NCBI GenBank assembly: GCA_036971475.1
Contig: JBAIZL010000005.1
Coordinates: 169,623,886 to 169,687,885, forward strand
Length of the DNA stretch: 64,000 nt
Reading direction: 5' to 3'
Source: Prosapia bicincta
Taxonomy: Eukaryota > Arthropoda > Insecta > Hemiptera > Cercopidae
The notes under the pieces are model-generated. The model had not been told where the DNA came from. It did not search any database and saw only the letters and a program-made list of their open reading frames with translations. Of this stretch, positions 34,841-49,100 are shown in pieces. Positions within the stretch are counted from its first letter, which is position 1. Every line of letters begins with the position of its first letter. The translations under genes were made by a program, and so were the position numbers.

Positions 34841-37800
34841 ACATAAAGTTACAAACGGGAGCACAAATATCCTTTAAAATTTAAACGGTTTACGATTTTA
34901 TATTTTGGTGACTTCACAAATAACTACTATATAAATACATTGTAAACCACTTCAGACATCATTATTGTACAATTTTAATAGCTTAAATGTTATATTTCTA
35001 AAAATATCTTGATCTGTAAAACGTGTAAGCAATGCATACTAGACCACGTTTTCATTACGGGATAGGTGTTTCGGGATATTTTTCCGTATTAAAGTAATTC
35101 AAAGTCTAAACATAAATAATGTTTTCTTCGTGATGGTTACATATACAAATATGAAATTTACGCCAGACAAAGATTACATTCACACTAAAGCTACGAGAGA
35201 AAAATGAACAAAAGTAGGTTGGGCCGTTTTTTGGAATGGAGGTTGTAGAATAATGACCCGAAAATAAACTTCTGACAACTGGAAAGATATTTTCTTAACA
35301 AATAATGATACGTGTAGAGAAAATCTCCGAATGAGGAGGTAATCATGTTCACATACCAACTGAGAAATTATTTTCCTATGGTTATAAATTTCAGCTTATA
35401 TCTTTTAATATTTTCATTTTAAGCCATTTTGAGAATTAATGTTTACTTTGCAAATCTCGCCTTATTAAAGTAATTAAAACGTTTTAAAATCGATTTAAAT
35501 TTTCTAGTCTTTTTAGAATACTTTAATAGACTAATTTAATAGAATATATTTAATTTAAATTTACTTTGAAATTGATAAAAATATGAATTTAAATTTTTTC
35601 CTAAAAAATTTCAAATAAAATTCATTAATCAAAATTTAAAATTTTAAAGACAACCAAAGACAGTGCTAACTTCTTTCTAGTCCACGTCCACAGGAAATCA
35701 TTCCTTTGAACAGCTCTCGGTTATATATAATTTTGATTTTATAAATCTGCTGTTTAAATCTTGTTATTCTCGCCTAATTTTTCATCTAATAAATGTTTAA
35801 AGTTTTCATTGCTAAGCTTTATTTAACTTTTAATCTTGATTGAACTATTCTTGATAATAATATCGGCGTTATAAAACCACTTTACGCCTACTTACAGTCC
35901 ATTTTGCGTTCAAAGTTATTTTTATCATTTACCATTCACGCAACAATTCTCGACGCGTATTATTATAATTTGGAAAACAGAAAGCACTATGAACACCTAT
36001 ATTATTATGTAGGGCTATACTCTTAAAACTTGCTTTGGGGAAACACGAACTCTACATTTCGGCGTCACCACTTGCGTATAGCCGCAGAATTATTATTTAA
36101 CACTCACATTTCGAAAACAATTCCGAACCCGACATCGTACCTTCTTTGGTGTTGTTTCCATACTGCCGCCCCTTGGTTAGCGTTCTCTCAGCTAGTCTTT
36201 TGTATTAATTAGGCTACTGACTTGCAACGGCTGGCATTCCACATCTCTCTCTCTCTTCATGTTTATGAACAAATGATCTATTTTCACTACAAATCCTCCA
36301 ACTTTTTGTTGGTGCTATTTAACGATTTTTTAATAGCTTTAATTTCTCTCAAATTTCGCCCGCCGAATATAATGAAATGTCGATGGTATCTCTACGTGAA
36401 AATTGGCGTTTGACATATTAACCACGGCCTTTGTCACTGAGAAATTTCGCCACTGAGAAGTTTAGAAAAATCATTTCAAATTATTTTTTAATAATTATTC
36501 AAAATTAAGAATTTTTAATTTTTTTATTTCTCTTATTATACTTTTCCACTTGTTTGGACCGTTATAAAGTGTTTGTATGTGAGGTCGTACAGATAAATTT
36601 TTTTTTTAGCTGACAAAACTTTCATTATTTTTATTTTTGAAAGAAATCATTGAGGTTTGACCAGAATATGACAGATAATAGTTAATATTATATAATAAAG
36701 TTTATTACTGGATAATGTTACCTAAATTTCGTGTTAAACGTTTTTAAAGAATGAAGATTCCAATAAGAGAGATGTTATACTGAGCTTTTTAAAATTGTTA
36801 TTTCAAAATGAAGTCTTAGGAATTTAATTGTTAGTCCAGCTTTATCCGTCGGTCCCTTAAATTTAAAGCATTTTAAAAATAATAAAACGTCTGTTTGTAG
36901 TACAAAGTAAACAGTTGCCGTGAAGCGAAGTTTCAATCTTGCAATCGCTGTCATTAACCTTTTTATTTTGTAATATATTGTATGTGAATAATATTTCTGG
37001 ACTTTTAAAAAAACTTAAGGTCGTAACACTTTGCGTCCTTAGGAATACTGCAATAGTTTCAGAGAAAAGAAACAATTGGCAACCGGAACTCGCCACTGAA
37101 TTCCGATCCACTACCTCATATAGAATCGCCTCTTGGATCTCCTAGTTATCAAAAATATAACGGAATCCCTTCCTGCTAACTCGTGGCTAGTAGAATTCGC
37201 TGTATGAATCTGAACTACGTCGGATGTGAAAACACACACCGCCAAATAATAAATTAACTGTTGGCTTAGAGCCTGTCATACATAGAGTTAAAGGATCCTG
37301 AAACTAATTGCAGTACATAAACAAAACATATAAATGTATGTGACGCTATACATTATTTCAAATGGTTTACTGCTGCATTAATTTAAATTAAATTCGGGTT
37401 TGTCAATATTGGTTTCACAAATTGTACGTGCAAATTTCTGTTTATACGCTGGCTTAAGCCCAAGGGAGTGTCTTCAGTCTGCCAAAGTAAATCAGACTAA
37501 CATCCGCATTACGAATTCTACATATCTATAAAAACATCACGTAATATAGTCATTTAGTAAATAAAAATTTTCTAATCGAAAAAAGTCAAAGGTCAGTCAG
37601 CAATGCCTCTATTCAATTAAATAAATGTTGTCCCCAAGAATAAAAAACTTATCCGTCGCAACCAAATAAATGTTCTTTCCTCTAGGAACTGCTCCTCCCA
37701 AATCCAAGCCCTAATACCTAAATCATTTCCCCCATAATCCTACCCGTAGCCTTTGTCGCAGCATAACTTTGGGGCCTCCTGATCTTCCTCCTTCTCTTGA

Positions 37801-37904
37801 CTGACGTTAATAAAGAAATGCACTTCCTTTCATAAATAAAGACAAACGTCTCTAATGGTGATAACAATTTATTTTATAAACATGTTTTAGAAATAATATA
37901 CTAT

Positions 37905-38200
37905 TATTGATAGTGAATTAGTGGTCGTTATTATGTAGTTACCTGTACTGAAACGCAGAACTGAAAGTAGAGGTCTGAGGTTCGTTTCCCAGTAACGCTA
38001 AAAAATTTTCGTTTGCGTGTTTACACTCCAGGTTGACACAGGCTATAAATAAATGCATAGAGTCAAACCTGGGGTAATAATGGGCAGTAAAAGTACAGAG
38101 GTGGCTATTATTTTACTTGAATACCGTACTGCCTATGTAAAGCACCCTCAACCTGTCTCTCCTAGACCATTTGCGGTATTAAACGGTATAAAAGAGAGTT
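37905..38200 (+). mobile_element. Possible tRNA-derived SINE
   Basis: GGTTCGTTTCC at 37,979-37,989 resembles the RNA polymerase III B box (GGTTCGANTCC) and sits about 50 nt after TTAGTGGTCGTTA, a poor A-box candidate. A non-tRNA body of about 200 bp follows, ending near a GGTATAAAAGAGAG phrase. No target duplication or tail was identified. Confidence 0.3.
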
Positions 38201-41200
38201 ACTATCATTATTTATTTATTTAATATCATTATCAAAGATTGAGTCACGAGTATATATTTCACTGATATATTTTATCACGATCGGTTAATATCGATATAAA
38301 GGTAAACCTTTATTTAAATATTTACCGAATTTACATTTTAATTTAATTTTTCAAAAATGTTTCACATAGGTTTCCCCCGCACTAGACGATCACCCTCAGA
38401 GTCTCTGACACATTTATTTCAGATATATTGTTAAATAGTTTATCTTCTATAGTTGGGCTTCTTTGCGAAAAGACTTATGTTAATGCCGTTGGCTCACCTA
38501 ATTAGTCCTCATAAACTTTGCTAATTTCATTTGTTCTCAACTTTTGTCGAAACTTTCCTTAATGACTTCTTCGAGATGTCAAAGTTTTCAATTAATACAA
38601 ACTAATTAGTTGTTTCATCCTGACAATGTCGTCAGGCGCAAGTGTATCCCACTGCAGTATTTCCATCTTTACAAGTTAACATAATTACTAGATGTCAATA
38701 CTAAAATCATAACGAGTAAAACAACTATTCATATCACCTTGGCAAGCATTTCATATTTATATATTCGCTGTAAATATTAGTTAAATAGTCACTTACATTA
38801 TCCATACATGAACGTTATTATAGTTTTTTGGTGATCCACAGACAGTCCGGTTTATATTATTTTTGTTTTGACATAAATGTCTTTAAAAAACGTTAGATAC
38901 GTAAAGAACTAAAAACCTATTCCCATCATATTAGTGTATGGATTAGAGCCCTTTATAGCCCCCTATTCAGAGGCTTGATATTCTTGAACTTCATCAAGAT
39001 AATGAAGAGGACTCCAACAGCGGACGGAACTCCGCCACCCTCCGAAGATTTATTTAGAAATGGAAGAAATTTATAACTTATTTTTGGCGATGTAGCAAAT
39101 ATAAAGATGGCCTATGTATAATTTTGTTGACGCGGGCTTTGTGTGTTGAGCAACATTGTTAACTTAGTGTGTAGCGAACTTCAGAAAAGGACAGTTGTCT
39201 CCACTAACTGAAGTACATCAGTTGTATTCCTTAAGCCAAATTTTGTAATAATTTCAACTTTAAGTTATTCTAAATTTGGAAGGCTTGTAAAAATAATATC
39301 ATTTTTAAAAACATTTCCTGCTTAATAAAACACGTAACTTATATATATGTGCAAAAATTAATGTTTAATCTCCTACTCTACTAAAAAGCGGGATAGGAAA
39401 GCAAAAACATGCTGACTGTAACATTATTGTAGTCAATAAAATGATTTTAATATTATTTACCAGCATTCGAAAACAATTTGGAACAATTATTTTGAAATTT
39501 AAAAAAATTGTGAAATTGTTCATAAATAACATATGTAAATAGTGGTACAGATATCAGATATCTGCAAGCAATGAGATGCGCCAGAGGGATGCACGGAAGG
39601 TTATTAGTTGCCGCAGAACTATAATTAATCTCTAATCCACAATGAGCAAGAAGTTTATTTTTAAAAATGCAATAAATTCAAGGGAGAGGGGATTATGGAA
39701 AGTATGATCAATAGAAATCTCTTTTAAGAATGAAGCAATGTTTTGCTTGCCAAACAATTGATTTTTTTAATGTTTTTTGTTTAAAATAAGCTCTTAAGGA
39801 ATAGTTTTTTAATTTTGCTTCAAATGTTCTAATTATTATATCTTACGATGCTACATTCAGGCTAATATAAACAGAAACAAAGATAGCGCGATCAACAATA
39901 CATATGTACCGCAGATAAGTGGTAAAATAATTTGGTGCAATATTTCACGTAAAAATTGAATTCTTATAAATAAAGTTTAACGTTGTCAAAATGTTCGGCC
40001 GGTAGTGAAATTTCTAAAATTCGTGTTGCTATCCGAGTATTATGAACAAGTGTTAAAATATATATTTTTTTAAAATACCAATTTATGGATTCATATTGTG
40101 TAATAGTACATTTAATTAATGAAACAACCTCACTAGTAAATATCTCATATCTAAACCTGAACCTCATTAGTTGCCCAATTTTTCAAATTGCTTAGCTTCG
40201 TAATCAAAGAGATGATATAATTCAATTAGAATTCACATAACATTGCAGGTTTACTAATAAATATGTAACATATAACTGCAATACTCCATATATGTCAACA
40301 TAAGATATAGTGTTACACGACGGCAAAACAATGCCGGTGTCACAATTAAACTAATTGTAATTTATTATGGGCTTTCCATTCGAAGAAATACTGGTAGCCT
40401 ACAAAAGAAGAAAGAAGGAGTAAGGCTGTTTAAATCCATTTGGATTCTACCAGCACCCATCACAAAAACTTTCCCCAAAAGGAGAAATTAGTTGGTGCAA
40501 ATTCCAGAAAGTAAATTAAAACAACAAAAATTAATATAATTTTTCTCCTCACATTACTGATATGTTCTCACATTACTAAAAGGCCATTAGTTGTGGTAAA
40601 TGCAAACTAATTGAGTGTATGAGGCTTTAGCTTGTTTGAATTTGGGAAATATAGCTAGATGTAGAGTCTTAGCAAATTATATGTTATTCCGGGTGTAAAC
40701 TGTGTGCTGCTCTTAAAACACTTGATGAAGAAAAAAAAATGTGAAATCTATAGACAAATTAGAGAGAAATTGCCGGAAAAGCACTACTTTAGCCCAAAGG
40801 CGGCTGGAACATGAGTATGAAGCTTAGGAAGCCCCAAAAGAACCCGCATATGAAGCGGCAATACTCTGGGGTAGGTTTGTGTTTTGTTTCTATCAGCCTA
40901 GGCCCACGTCTAATTGAAAATTCCTTTAAATTAGCATTTTTACCGCTTATGTTTATTTTCCTCATGTACCAATGAAGATATCTTCAAATATGTTTTTCAC
41001 CTTGTAAGGGATGTTAATATGAACACTTTAGCCTGGGTTTTTGCAAAGAAAAAAACTTTCTTAGCATTATTTTAAAAAACACACTTTAATTTCTTTACAT
41101 TTACAAAAAATTTCAAAATTATGACAATTTTTTTGAATTAAAAAACTGGGTCAATGTTTTTAATTAGTGTAATATAAAAAAAAAACTATTTATGTCTTAT

Positions 41201-41236
41201 CAAGTATTCTTTGAGCTTAGCTTGTGAGGTTATGTT

Positions 41237-41425
41237 AAAACAAATATAAGACGTACATAAGACTTACAAATTATTCATTTATTTACTCAAACGCGTTTCA
41301 ATGACAAAGTCATCATCATCAGTGAGGGTTGCTACTACAAACTCTAACTTACAACTTATAACCAGTTGTAAGTAAATAAATTAATAACTTGTGAGTCTTG
41401 TGTATGCCTTTTATTTGTTTTATTT
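41237..41425 (-). mobile_element. Small foldback element with internal hammerhead motif
   Basis: Inverted arms of about 50 bp (41,237-41,286 and 41,370-41,425) share AAAACAAAT-AAG-CGTACA-AAGACTTACAA-TTATTCATTTATTTACT on one strand, at about 80 percent. The central 80 bp carry the hammerhead motif on the minus strand. It looks like a non-autonomous transposable element or retrozyme-like unit. Confidence 0.6.
41286..41326 (-). ncRNA. Hammerhead-ribozyme motif, minimal type I
   Basis: On the minus strand: CTCA (helix I), CTGATGA at 41,316-41,322, one extra T, the 6-bp stem GATGAC/GTCATT with loop TTT, GAAA at 41,296-41,299, self-complementary ACGCGT at 41,291-41,296, then T (expected cleavage position) and TGAG, which pairs with CTCA. 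All core residues fit CUGANGA...GAAA...UH. Helix III is a palindromic hexamer that could form only between two molecules, as proposed for dimeric minimal hammerheads of PLEs and newt satellites. The extra T between core and stem II is unusual. Confidence 0.6.
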
Positions 41426-43137
41426 ATATCTGGTTTAGTTTATGATAAAAAGGTGCATACTCTTTAATAAGTTAACATTAGCGGGATTACTTCATAAAGT
41501 ATAAAAGTGGGAACAGTTTACTCAAAATAAAATTCCGTTACATTAGGGATCCCTAAACAGAGTTTATAATATACAATATTCCGCAAAAACCGAAACATTA
41601 TTTTTAAAATGTAACCTCCTCTGGATTAGCTATGACGTCACGCAGAACATTGCCTGACATTATTGAGTATCGTGCATCTAACCTTTTAGGGAAAGTCGGA
41701 ACATATTTCTTCTTAATGTGTTGCCGATGCAAAAGATTTTATTGTTGAAAACGTATATCTAAGGAAATAAGTTTAGTAAATTTGTAAAACACTGAAGAAA
41801 AGGCTAGAAGCACTTGACTTATCATTTGCTAATATATTCTATGTACCTTCCACTATAAATAGATTAACTGACGCAAACACACTGCATTTACTTAGATCTG
41901 AATCTTATAAATATTGAAATAGCGCTTCTTTTTACTGTCCCAGTCCCTAAGGAATGCCAACTTGGAAGCACATTGTGATGCATATATATACAGTGTAGAA
42001 AGCACTTATTTTCCGTTGGGCAAGGGCTCTCACTTAGTGAAGTGACTACAACAACTCAAATACCCTGAGCATCATCGTGATTACATGGACAACAAATGTT
42101 CGAAGTAGGTTTGCTCATTATACCTTGTTTTTCAACGTCCCAAGAAAATTATCTTTTTATACCTAGTATAAAAACTGGACCTAAAATTAAATTCCCAAAA
42201 TTTTATTTTGGAATAACACTTTCAAGAAGTTTAGTATAACATATCTTTTATTGGCACATTAGTTCTTCAGAAAGGTTCAACACGAAATTTAAATAATACT
42301 ATTCAGTAATAAAGATATATAATTTTATTATAAAATAAAAAATATTGTCTGTTAACAGAAAGTATATTTTACTATGAATATTTTACTAATGAATATCACA
42401 AGTCAACTTCAGCTTCTCAACATATGTTTTGCCAAAATTTCAATCATATTCTGGTCAAACCACAATGGTCTCTTACAAAAATTAAAATTATGAAAGCTTT
42501 GTCAGCTGAAAAAGAATCTTACCCATACGACTTCACATACACACACGCGCCACACACAACACAAACTAGGGACAACACTAGTGTATTTAATACTTCATAC
42601 TTTAACTATATCAAGTATAACTATCCATACATCAGTATTGAGAATATAAGGCTTAGTTTACCTTCAACAGCAAAATTATGTGTTTTGTTAAATTTCATAT
42701 TATTGGTATATATGAATTTAATATTCCTTCCTAATTTTTAGTAGTTGAATTTCAACTCATGAATAAAGTATTTTTTAAATTTTCTACTTTCATATAGGCT
42801 CTCTATAGTAGAATAATTATACATCTAACTAAATTCTTTATATCTTGAATCCATCTGCGCTTTTCTAAAATAATTCTATTTAAGAGTATTTGCTAGGAAT
42901 AATACATTATTTTGTACTTTTATATAATACCTGTAGTTGTTTTTATAAACTGTAAATATCTTTAATTCTTTAAATCGGTAACCGGTAAAGGTTTATATCA
43001 ATATAAAGTATTTATAAATATTTTAATAAATTATAAATAAAAAATATTAGTAACGCCTAAATAAAATAATTATTATGGGTATGGTTATGATAACGTGAAA
43101 ACCACACGTTTTCTTTACAATTATAAATGTTTTTATG

Positions 43138-44350
43138 ACGACGGACGGTGTAATGGTTGAAACGCCGTTTGAACAACTAAATGTTTTTACTTGTCAATTC
43201 TATATTTTTTATGAATAATTTAAACACTCGTTAATCCATAAAATATTGGAAATAAACTACAGCACAATTAATTTTGAAAGAAATTATATTCTAGTTATTA
43301 TTTTCAATGATAAATGGAAAAAATTCTTTGGCTGGTTTTTAAATGTTTTATGTAGTTTGTTGGATAGGTTTATGTAGTCACATCACTGTCGCAGGCGCAT
43401 GACTGCATATGTCGTCGTAGCTTCACTGGTTTTAACTACTCACCTCATTGAGGTAAACGACGTGCCGTCATCTGTACTTATGGATAGCAATTAAGTTATC
43501 CAGGTCTGTTTCCAAAGGAGCGGAAAAAGTGTGATTTTTCACGAATGTGGATATTTCAAATATTGGCTGGCTGGTATTAGTCCAAAGCTTCGTCATTGTT
43601 TACGTCTATGACACTACGCTGTGCACCCATGTAGACGACCTTGGGATAGAACAATATTTAGTTTAGACTCTATGACAATAAACTCGTAACTATTGATGCT
43701 ATAGAATAAGAAATCAAATTTTAGTATCGTTTAAATATTTTCATAGAAATGCTTTAGACGAATGAATGAAAATTAAGGAATTAAAATATTAATTAAAAAA
43801 AGAACTACAAAAATACTTTTTTTTAGTGAGAATTAAGAAACCTCAACGAAAACAACTAGATACTATATTTTGTTTTTGTTGCCTATGGGGTTTTTCGCTT
43901 TTCAATCGAAATAGACAAGAAACTAATAAAATATTTATTGTAATTAGGGGATGTTTTATTTTATTGAATAAATATAGATTCTTAAAAACCTTCACCTTAA
44001 ACATAAAATTTATGAAAAGATTAAATAAATGTAACCCAATTCAAATATAAGTTGTTGTAAAAGACGGTGTGGTGGTTGAAACACAGTTTGCACAGTTAAA
44101 TGTTTTTACTTGTCAGCTCTATATTTTTTATGAATAATTTAAACTCTTTCCAAACCATACAATATTGGAAATAAACTAAAGCACGGGTAATTTTGAAATA
44201 AATTATATTCTATTCGTTAATTTCTATGATAAATGAAAAAAAACATTTATTTTAACGATTCAATAAAGACTCTCTTAAACCCTCGCCTTAAACATAAATT
44301 TTGTGATAAAATGAAATAAAAGTAGCCCATTTCAAATATAACTTGTTTTA
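43138..44350. repeat. Rearranged direct repeats at the inner end of the right arm
   Basis: 43,138-43,320 (in the spacer) recurs at 44,060-44,244, sharing TTTTTACTTGTCA and CTATATTTTTTATGAATAAT. 43,961-44,055 recurs at 44,255-44,350, sharing CGCCTTAAACATAAATTTTG-like text. The left arm has only one of the latter, so about 290 bp at 44,055-44,345 are extra and include a copy of sequence now lying in the spacer. Confidence 0.7.
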
Positions 44351-45769
44351 CAATATCCCCCAAAATCCAAATTTTTTCTAATTATTATCTAATTGAATGT
44401 AATTATTTAAATTTAATTAAATACTTTGGTTTTACAATTGTTAACGGAAAGAAATGATTTAAGATGCCATTTAGACCTCTATTTATATTTAATCAAAACT
44501 TTAATCAATGGTTTTCAAGCTATTTGTGTGAAAGTGTAAATAGTTTTTCTGTTCACACTTCATTTATACTAATGTGAATTTATTATACGAGCTAGGAGTT
44601 GAATAAAAACTATAATAATTACATTTTACAAATATTTTAAAAAGTTCTTCATAAATAGAGTTTTTAAAATAGATACACGTACTATCATACAGTAATATAT
44701 CTACAGCTTAGTGACGTCACTTACTATAAAGGAATAATAATATTGTTGGAATTACTTTGGATTTCTACTTATACCCTCCTTAGTGTACATAGCAAACACA
44801 CAATTATTGATTCCATTTGGTGATGTGTGTTCTATAATACTTCCATTATTATTCATTGTAAATTTGCGTCATGGTGTCGAGCACTTCCGGTTCAGTATTA
44901 CTGCGAGAACAGTGTCCGTTTTCAAAGTTACTGATTATCACTCATGAACTTTTCGTTTCACTCTGACTAAACGGTTAATGAGTGAGCTTTCCATGAAACA
45001 AGATTAACAATTTTTCCGATGTTTTGACCAAATGGTTGATTGAGTTCTTTTTAAGGGAGTCAGTTTTACCAAAGAAATAATCGAAACATCAGCACAACAA
45101 GATACAATGCCAATCTTGCACCGTGATTAAAAACAAATGGATCAAAGACCGTAATCTTGTTGCTTTATTCAATAGAAACTTACGTTTTCATTTCAAATAA
45201 ATACTTCATACAGCTGATCCTATGTTATAGGTAGTGGATCAGCTGTTAAGAAACTCAGGTTATTTTACTTTATTTATCGCACATTAATAATTAAAAATAA
45301 TTAGGTTCAATATTTTTATTCGTTAATACATATTTTAATTTTACAAACACTTTCCTAGGTAGACTGACAACATTTAAGAACAGATTTCAATTAAACTAAT
45401 TAATACAAAATATTTGTTCAAAAATCTTTCTAACTTCTAATAATTGTTTTCTATTACCTACATTACCTATTAAATATTTGAGTAAAGTTTTCTGCCTTTC
45501 CTAAGCTAACAATATTTTCTTCTGTTGTCTCGTTTCAGAGTAACAATTTCGGCGATTTTTCAACAAGATGGTTGATTGACTTCTTTTGAATGGAGTAAGC
45601 TTCACTAAAGAAATAATCGAACAAGGAAAACCTTGCGCTGTGATTAAAACAAGTGGATGAAAGATCTTAATCTTGTGGCATTATTAAACGATAATTGTTA
45701 CTGTAATTAGTTATTGCTATGAAAAAACGAAAGATAACATGATGCAAAATTTGAAAAACAATTTATTTG

Positions 45770-45818
45770 GCCCTGTCTATATTATTTTCTGTTTATATGT
45801 ATCGTCTTTTGGGCGTGC

Positions 45819-45879
<61 letters not shown>

Positions 45880-46170
45880 GTAGTGTGTGTGTGTGTGTGT
45901 GAGAGATAAAGAGGGAAATAGAGAGTAGAGAGAAAATAATGTAAACATTTAGACAGTGAGTATTTTGATCGAAAGCTATTTTTAATTAATACCAAATGTA
46001 CGAAAAATCAATCGTTATTACACATATAGGTGAATCAAAATCATCAAAAATCGACAACGAAATTACGAGCGCCTGATCCAACTTACGACAGTTCTGTGGT
46101 AGGACCCGGTCAAACCTCGTCCGCGTCTGATATCAGGCAGTCCTCGCATACATTCTATCACCTGTTTTTT
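45770..46170 (-). repeat. Dispersed repeat B, single right-arm copy
   Basis: Inverted counterpart of the two left-arm B copies. The same frame reads LTGSYHRTVVSWIRRS-stop. It includes a (GA)n tract at 45,820-45,878 and (GT)n at 45,882-45,901 where the left copies have CT/CA-rich sequence. Confidence 0.75.
45820..45901. repeat. (GA)n-(GT)n microsatellite
   Basis: About 58 bp of GA followed by GT repeats. The open frame over it is an artefact. Confidence 0.95.
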
Positions 46171-49100
46171 TTCTAATATGTTATAAACATTATCTCTCTC
46201 TTTTTGTCGTGAACGTTTGATGATAACCATAGATCTAATTATATTCGCTACATGCAATACCGTATTACTTTTCTCTACATATCGTTTTCTCATTCTCCAT
46301 TTTCATGCCCTTCATGGTCGAGTATTCCCTTATAGTTTTATCTCCCAATTACAGGTCATGTTTCTTAGCGTATATAAAACACGTATTGTAAGGCGACATT
46401 ATCGACTTTAAACATGTTAAACGCCAGACAAGAAACTTTGTAACTTCGTGTTGAAACGAGTTTTCGTCCTTAATCCTGTCCTCGACTTTAACTTGGATTG
46501 TTTTGATCGGTTTATAATGGATCAGAGATATTTATAAGCTCTTACTTTTCATAAGGATTAATAGCTACAGTGAATGTTCCGTCAGTTAGGAGTTCCAAAG
46601 TTACCATAAGGAGTACTTAATCCTGCTCATAACTTTAAATATTATTAGCTTTAAGATAATGTGTTTAAAACTATTTTTTTAAAAACATCCATAAGAATTC
46701 TCTATTTTATAGTAAATAGAAAACTGTTACAACTACATCATACTTCACGCATATTACGGAAAAATTAAATTTACTATTTACAAAAATCTATAAGAAGCCG
46801 GAATATATAGCATTTTCTCTGATGTCTCAAAATTTAAAATGTTTGATAAACAAACCCACTTGTTGTTTACAAGAAAAACTCTTCCATTGACAATCTCGAA
46901 TTGCTGCTTTACAACTCCAATTTGAAAAAACATGGATGTTTTAGAATTTTACTAACCAACCTTAATTAGATAAATTATTTTTGGAATGAGTCTTATGCGA
47001 TTTGATAGGTACGTAATTATTGGATGATGCAGTTAGTAAAAATAATAACAATTTAAATGGTTTTGCATGATTTATGTTACGTGATGGCATATTTTGTATA
47101 TGTATTAACCATTGTGGAAATATTTTTGAAAACTTGAACAAGTAGTTAGGGATGAGTACTGTCACAAAATTTCTTCGGCTATGCAATAACTATTCTAAAC
47201 ACGTTACTTAAAGTACTTCAATCCTATGAAGCAATGAAATTATTATTGCGTAATTATCTTATAAAACGTTTGTTTAGTTATGTACTACCATTCTAATAAT
47301 ATTGTTGTGAATTTAAGCATTTAATGTGAAAGTTTAAATTGTGACTCCCTAGATAAAAATTGTATATTATTGCTTATGATAAAAATATATCCTACTTATG
47401 TACTAATAATAACAATTAAGTTTTTATACCACGTGACATGGTGAAGGAGAGAGAGCGTGAAACGTCCGTACTTGAACTACGTCATATTCAAGGAAGGAAT
47501 GGTGGACATCACTACGGCATCAATCTCCCATCATTTGATTTGGCTTCGCCGTTTTTACGATACTAAGTGACCTGTGGCTACTGCAGCAAATCTAACCGAG
47601 TAATGTATTAAATATAAGCAAAACATTTCCTAACGTAATATAGTTTCTTTGATTCCAATTTGTTTATTCGCTATGAAAGCTACATTTAAAACTTAACTCA
47701 GAGCTAACATACCATTTTCACAATGGATCATCATAAATAAATGCAATACACACTTTCCAACATAGTTATTTTTACATTATAAATAATTTTATATCCTGCG
47801 TTCGTATAAAACTAATGTTTTCGGTCACACAGGTTACAAAACCCTCCAGGTGTAGTTAATATCATTGGACTCTCTGTAAGACGTCCCTGGGAAGTCGTTA
47901 TCTTGATATACAGCAGCCTGGACGCGACTCTGGAGAATTCTATGAAATGATGAATCAAATATCCTGAAATTGATAATTTTCTACTGGTAAGCAAAGTTTT
48001 GTAACGTTTAAAATATTTTTAGTAATATTCAATTGGAATATTTTTGCAATATGCCAGTGCTTTAGGCTATTAAATTAGACTTAATAGCTATTTACTTAAA
48101 ATGTTTTTTAAATTACATTATATCCTGATTACTTTTTGATATATTATTTATATTATATTTATGATATAATAGTAATATATTGATTTAATAATAAATTGGT
48201 ATAATATAAAATATTAAAAATTTTAAAAATTTACTATAATATTTACAAAATATAGTACTACAATCAAATTAATAATAGTTAAAATTTAATTTTATTTGTC
48301 TTTATTAATACCTGTAGGAGCGAAAAACGTCCAATTATGTACTAACAGCAATATCTTATTTACAGAAAAATATTGCTCAATATCTTTCGAAATATGCTTT
48401 CTATAATATACAAAATTTTACCACATTGAGCATATGTATATTTTCATGCAGTCCTGTATTTATTGATATTAAATTCTTGAAGTTTGAGGGATTTATTTGA
48501 GCAGTAGTTTCTGTGACGTAATTTCTTATTCAAATGTTAGCTTTTGAACTAATACATTCCAGTTAACTAATTTCCCTTTAATTTGATAAGGTAGATTACG
48601 TGTTCACAAGTAGGGGTGCGTGAAAGAATAAGGGACATTTCAAAGACAATGTTTGGTAAACAAAACAAAAGTTTAAATGTAGTAAACGAAATCTTGCAAC
48701 ACCGGAAAACCTTTTGAGGTCTTTAATGATAGCATCTTAGTGCTTCGAGGGTAGCAACGTCTTGAAAACATTTTTGTGTGAAAAGGAATTCTAGATTTCA
48801 TTTATCCTTTAATACATCCACAGGTATAAACAGTGATTTCAGATTGGTTTCAAACAAGAGCCAACGTCCAGGACTCTTCAACTTGTGAAACAAATATATA
48901 ACTTGGATCACACTAAGAAAAGTATTTAAGCTCTTGTTCAGGTCTTTCCTGATTCTTAGAAATTGAAATTTGTTTCGTTCTTAACGTTAACTTTGAGCAT
49001 AAAACAACACATGTCTGTAAACAATAAACTATTCTATACTCATTATAGTACACAGATAATATTACTTCTAAACCCTAATACGGTCAATTACAGTCTGTAA

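Larger units (their letters stand above)
34841..43329. other. Unpaired central spacer of the giant inverted repeat
   Basis: About 8.5 kb with no reverse-complement match between its two halves. AT-rich; open frames are at most about 105 codons (42,424-42,741) and none is recognised. It contains a possible tRNA-derived SINE near 37.9 kb, a dispersed repeat copy at 37,420-37,500 and the ribozyme-bearing foldback at 41,237-41,425. Unlike the rest of the window it lacks microsatellites. Confidence 0.6.
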
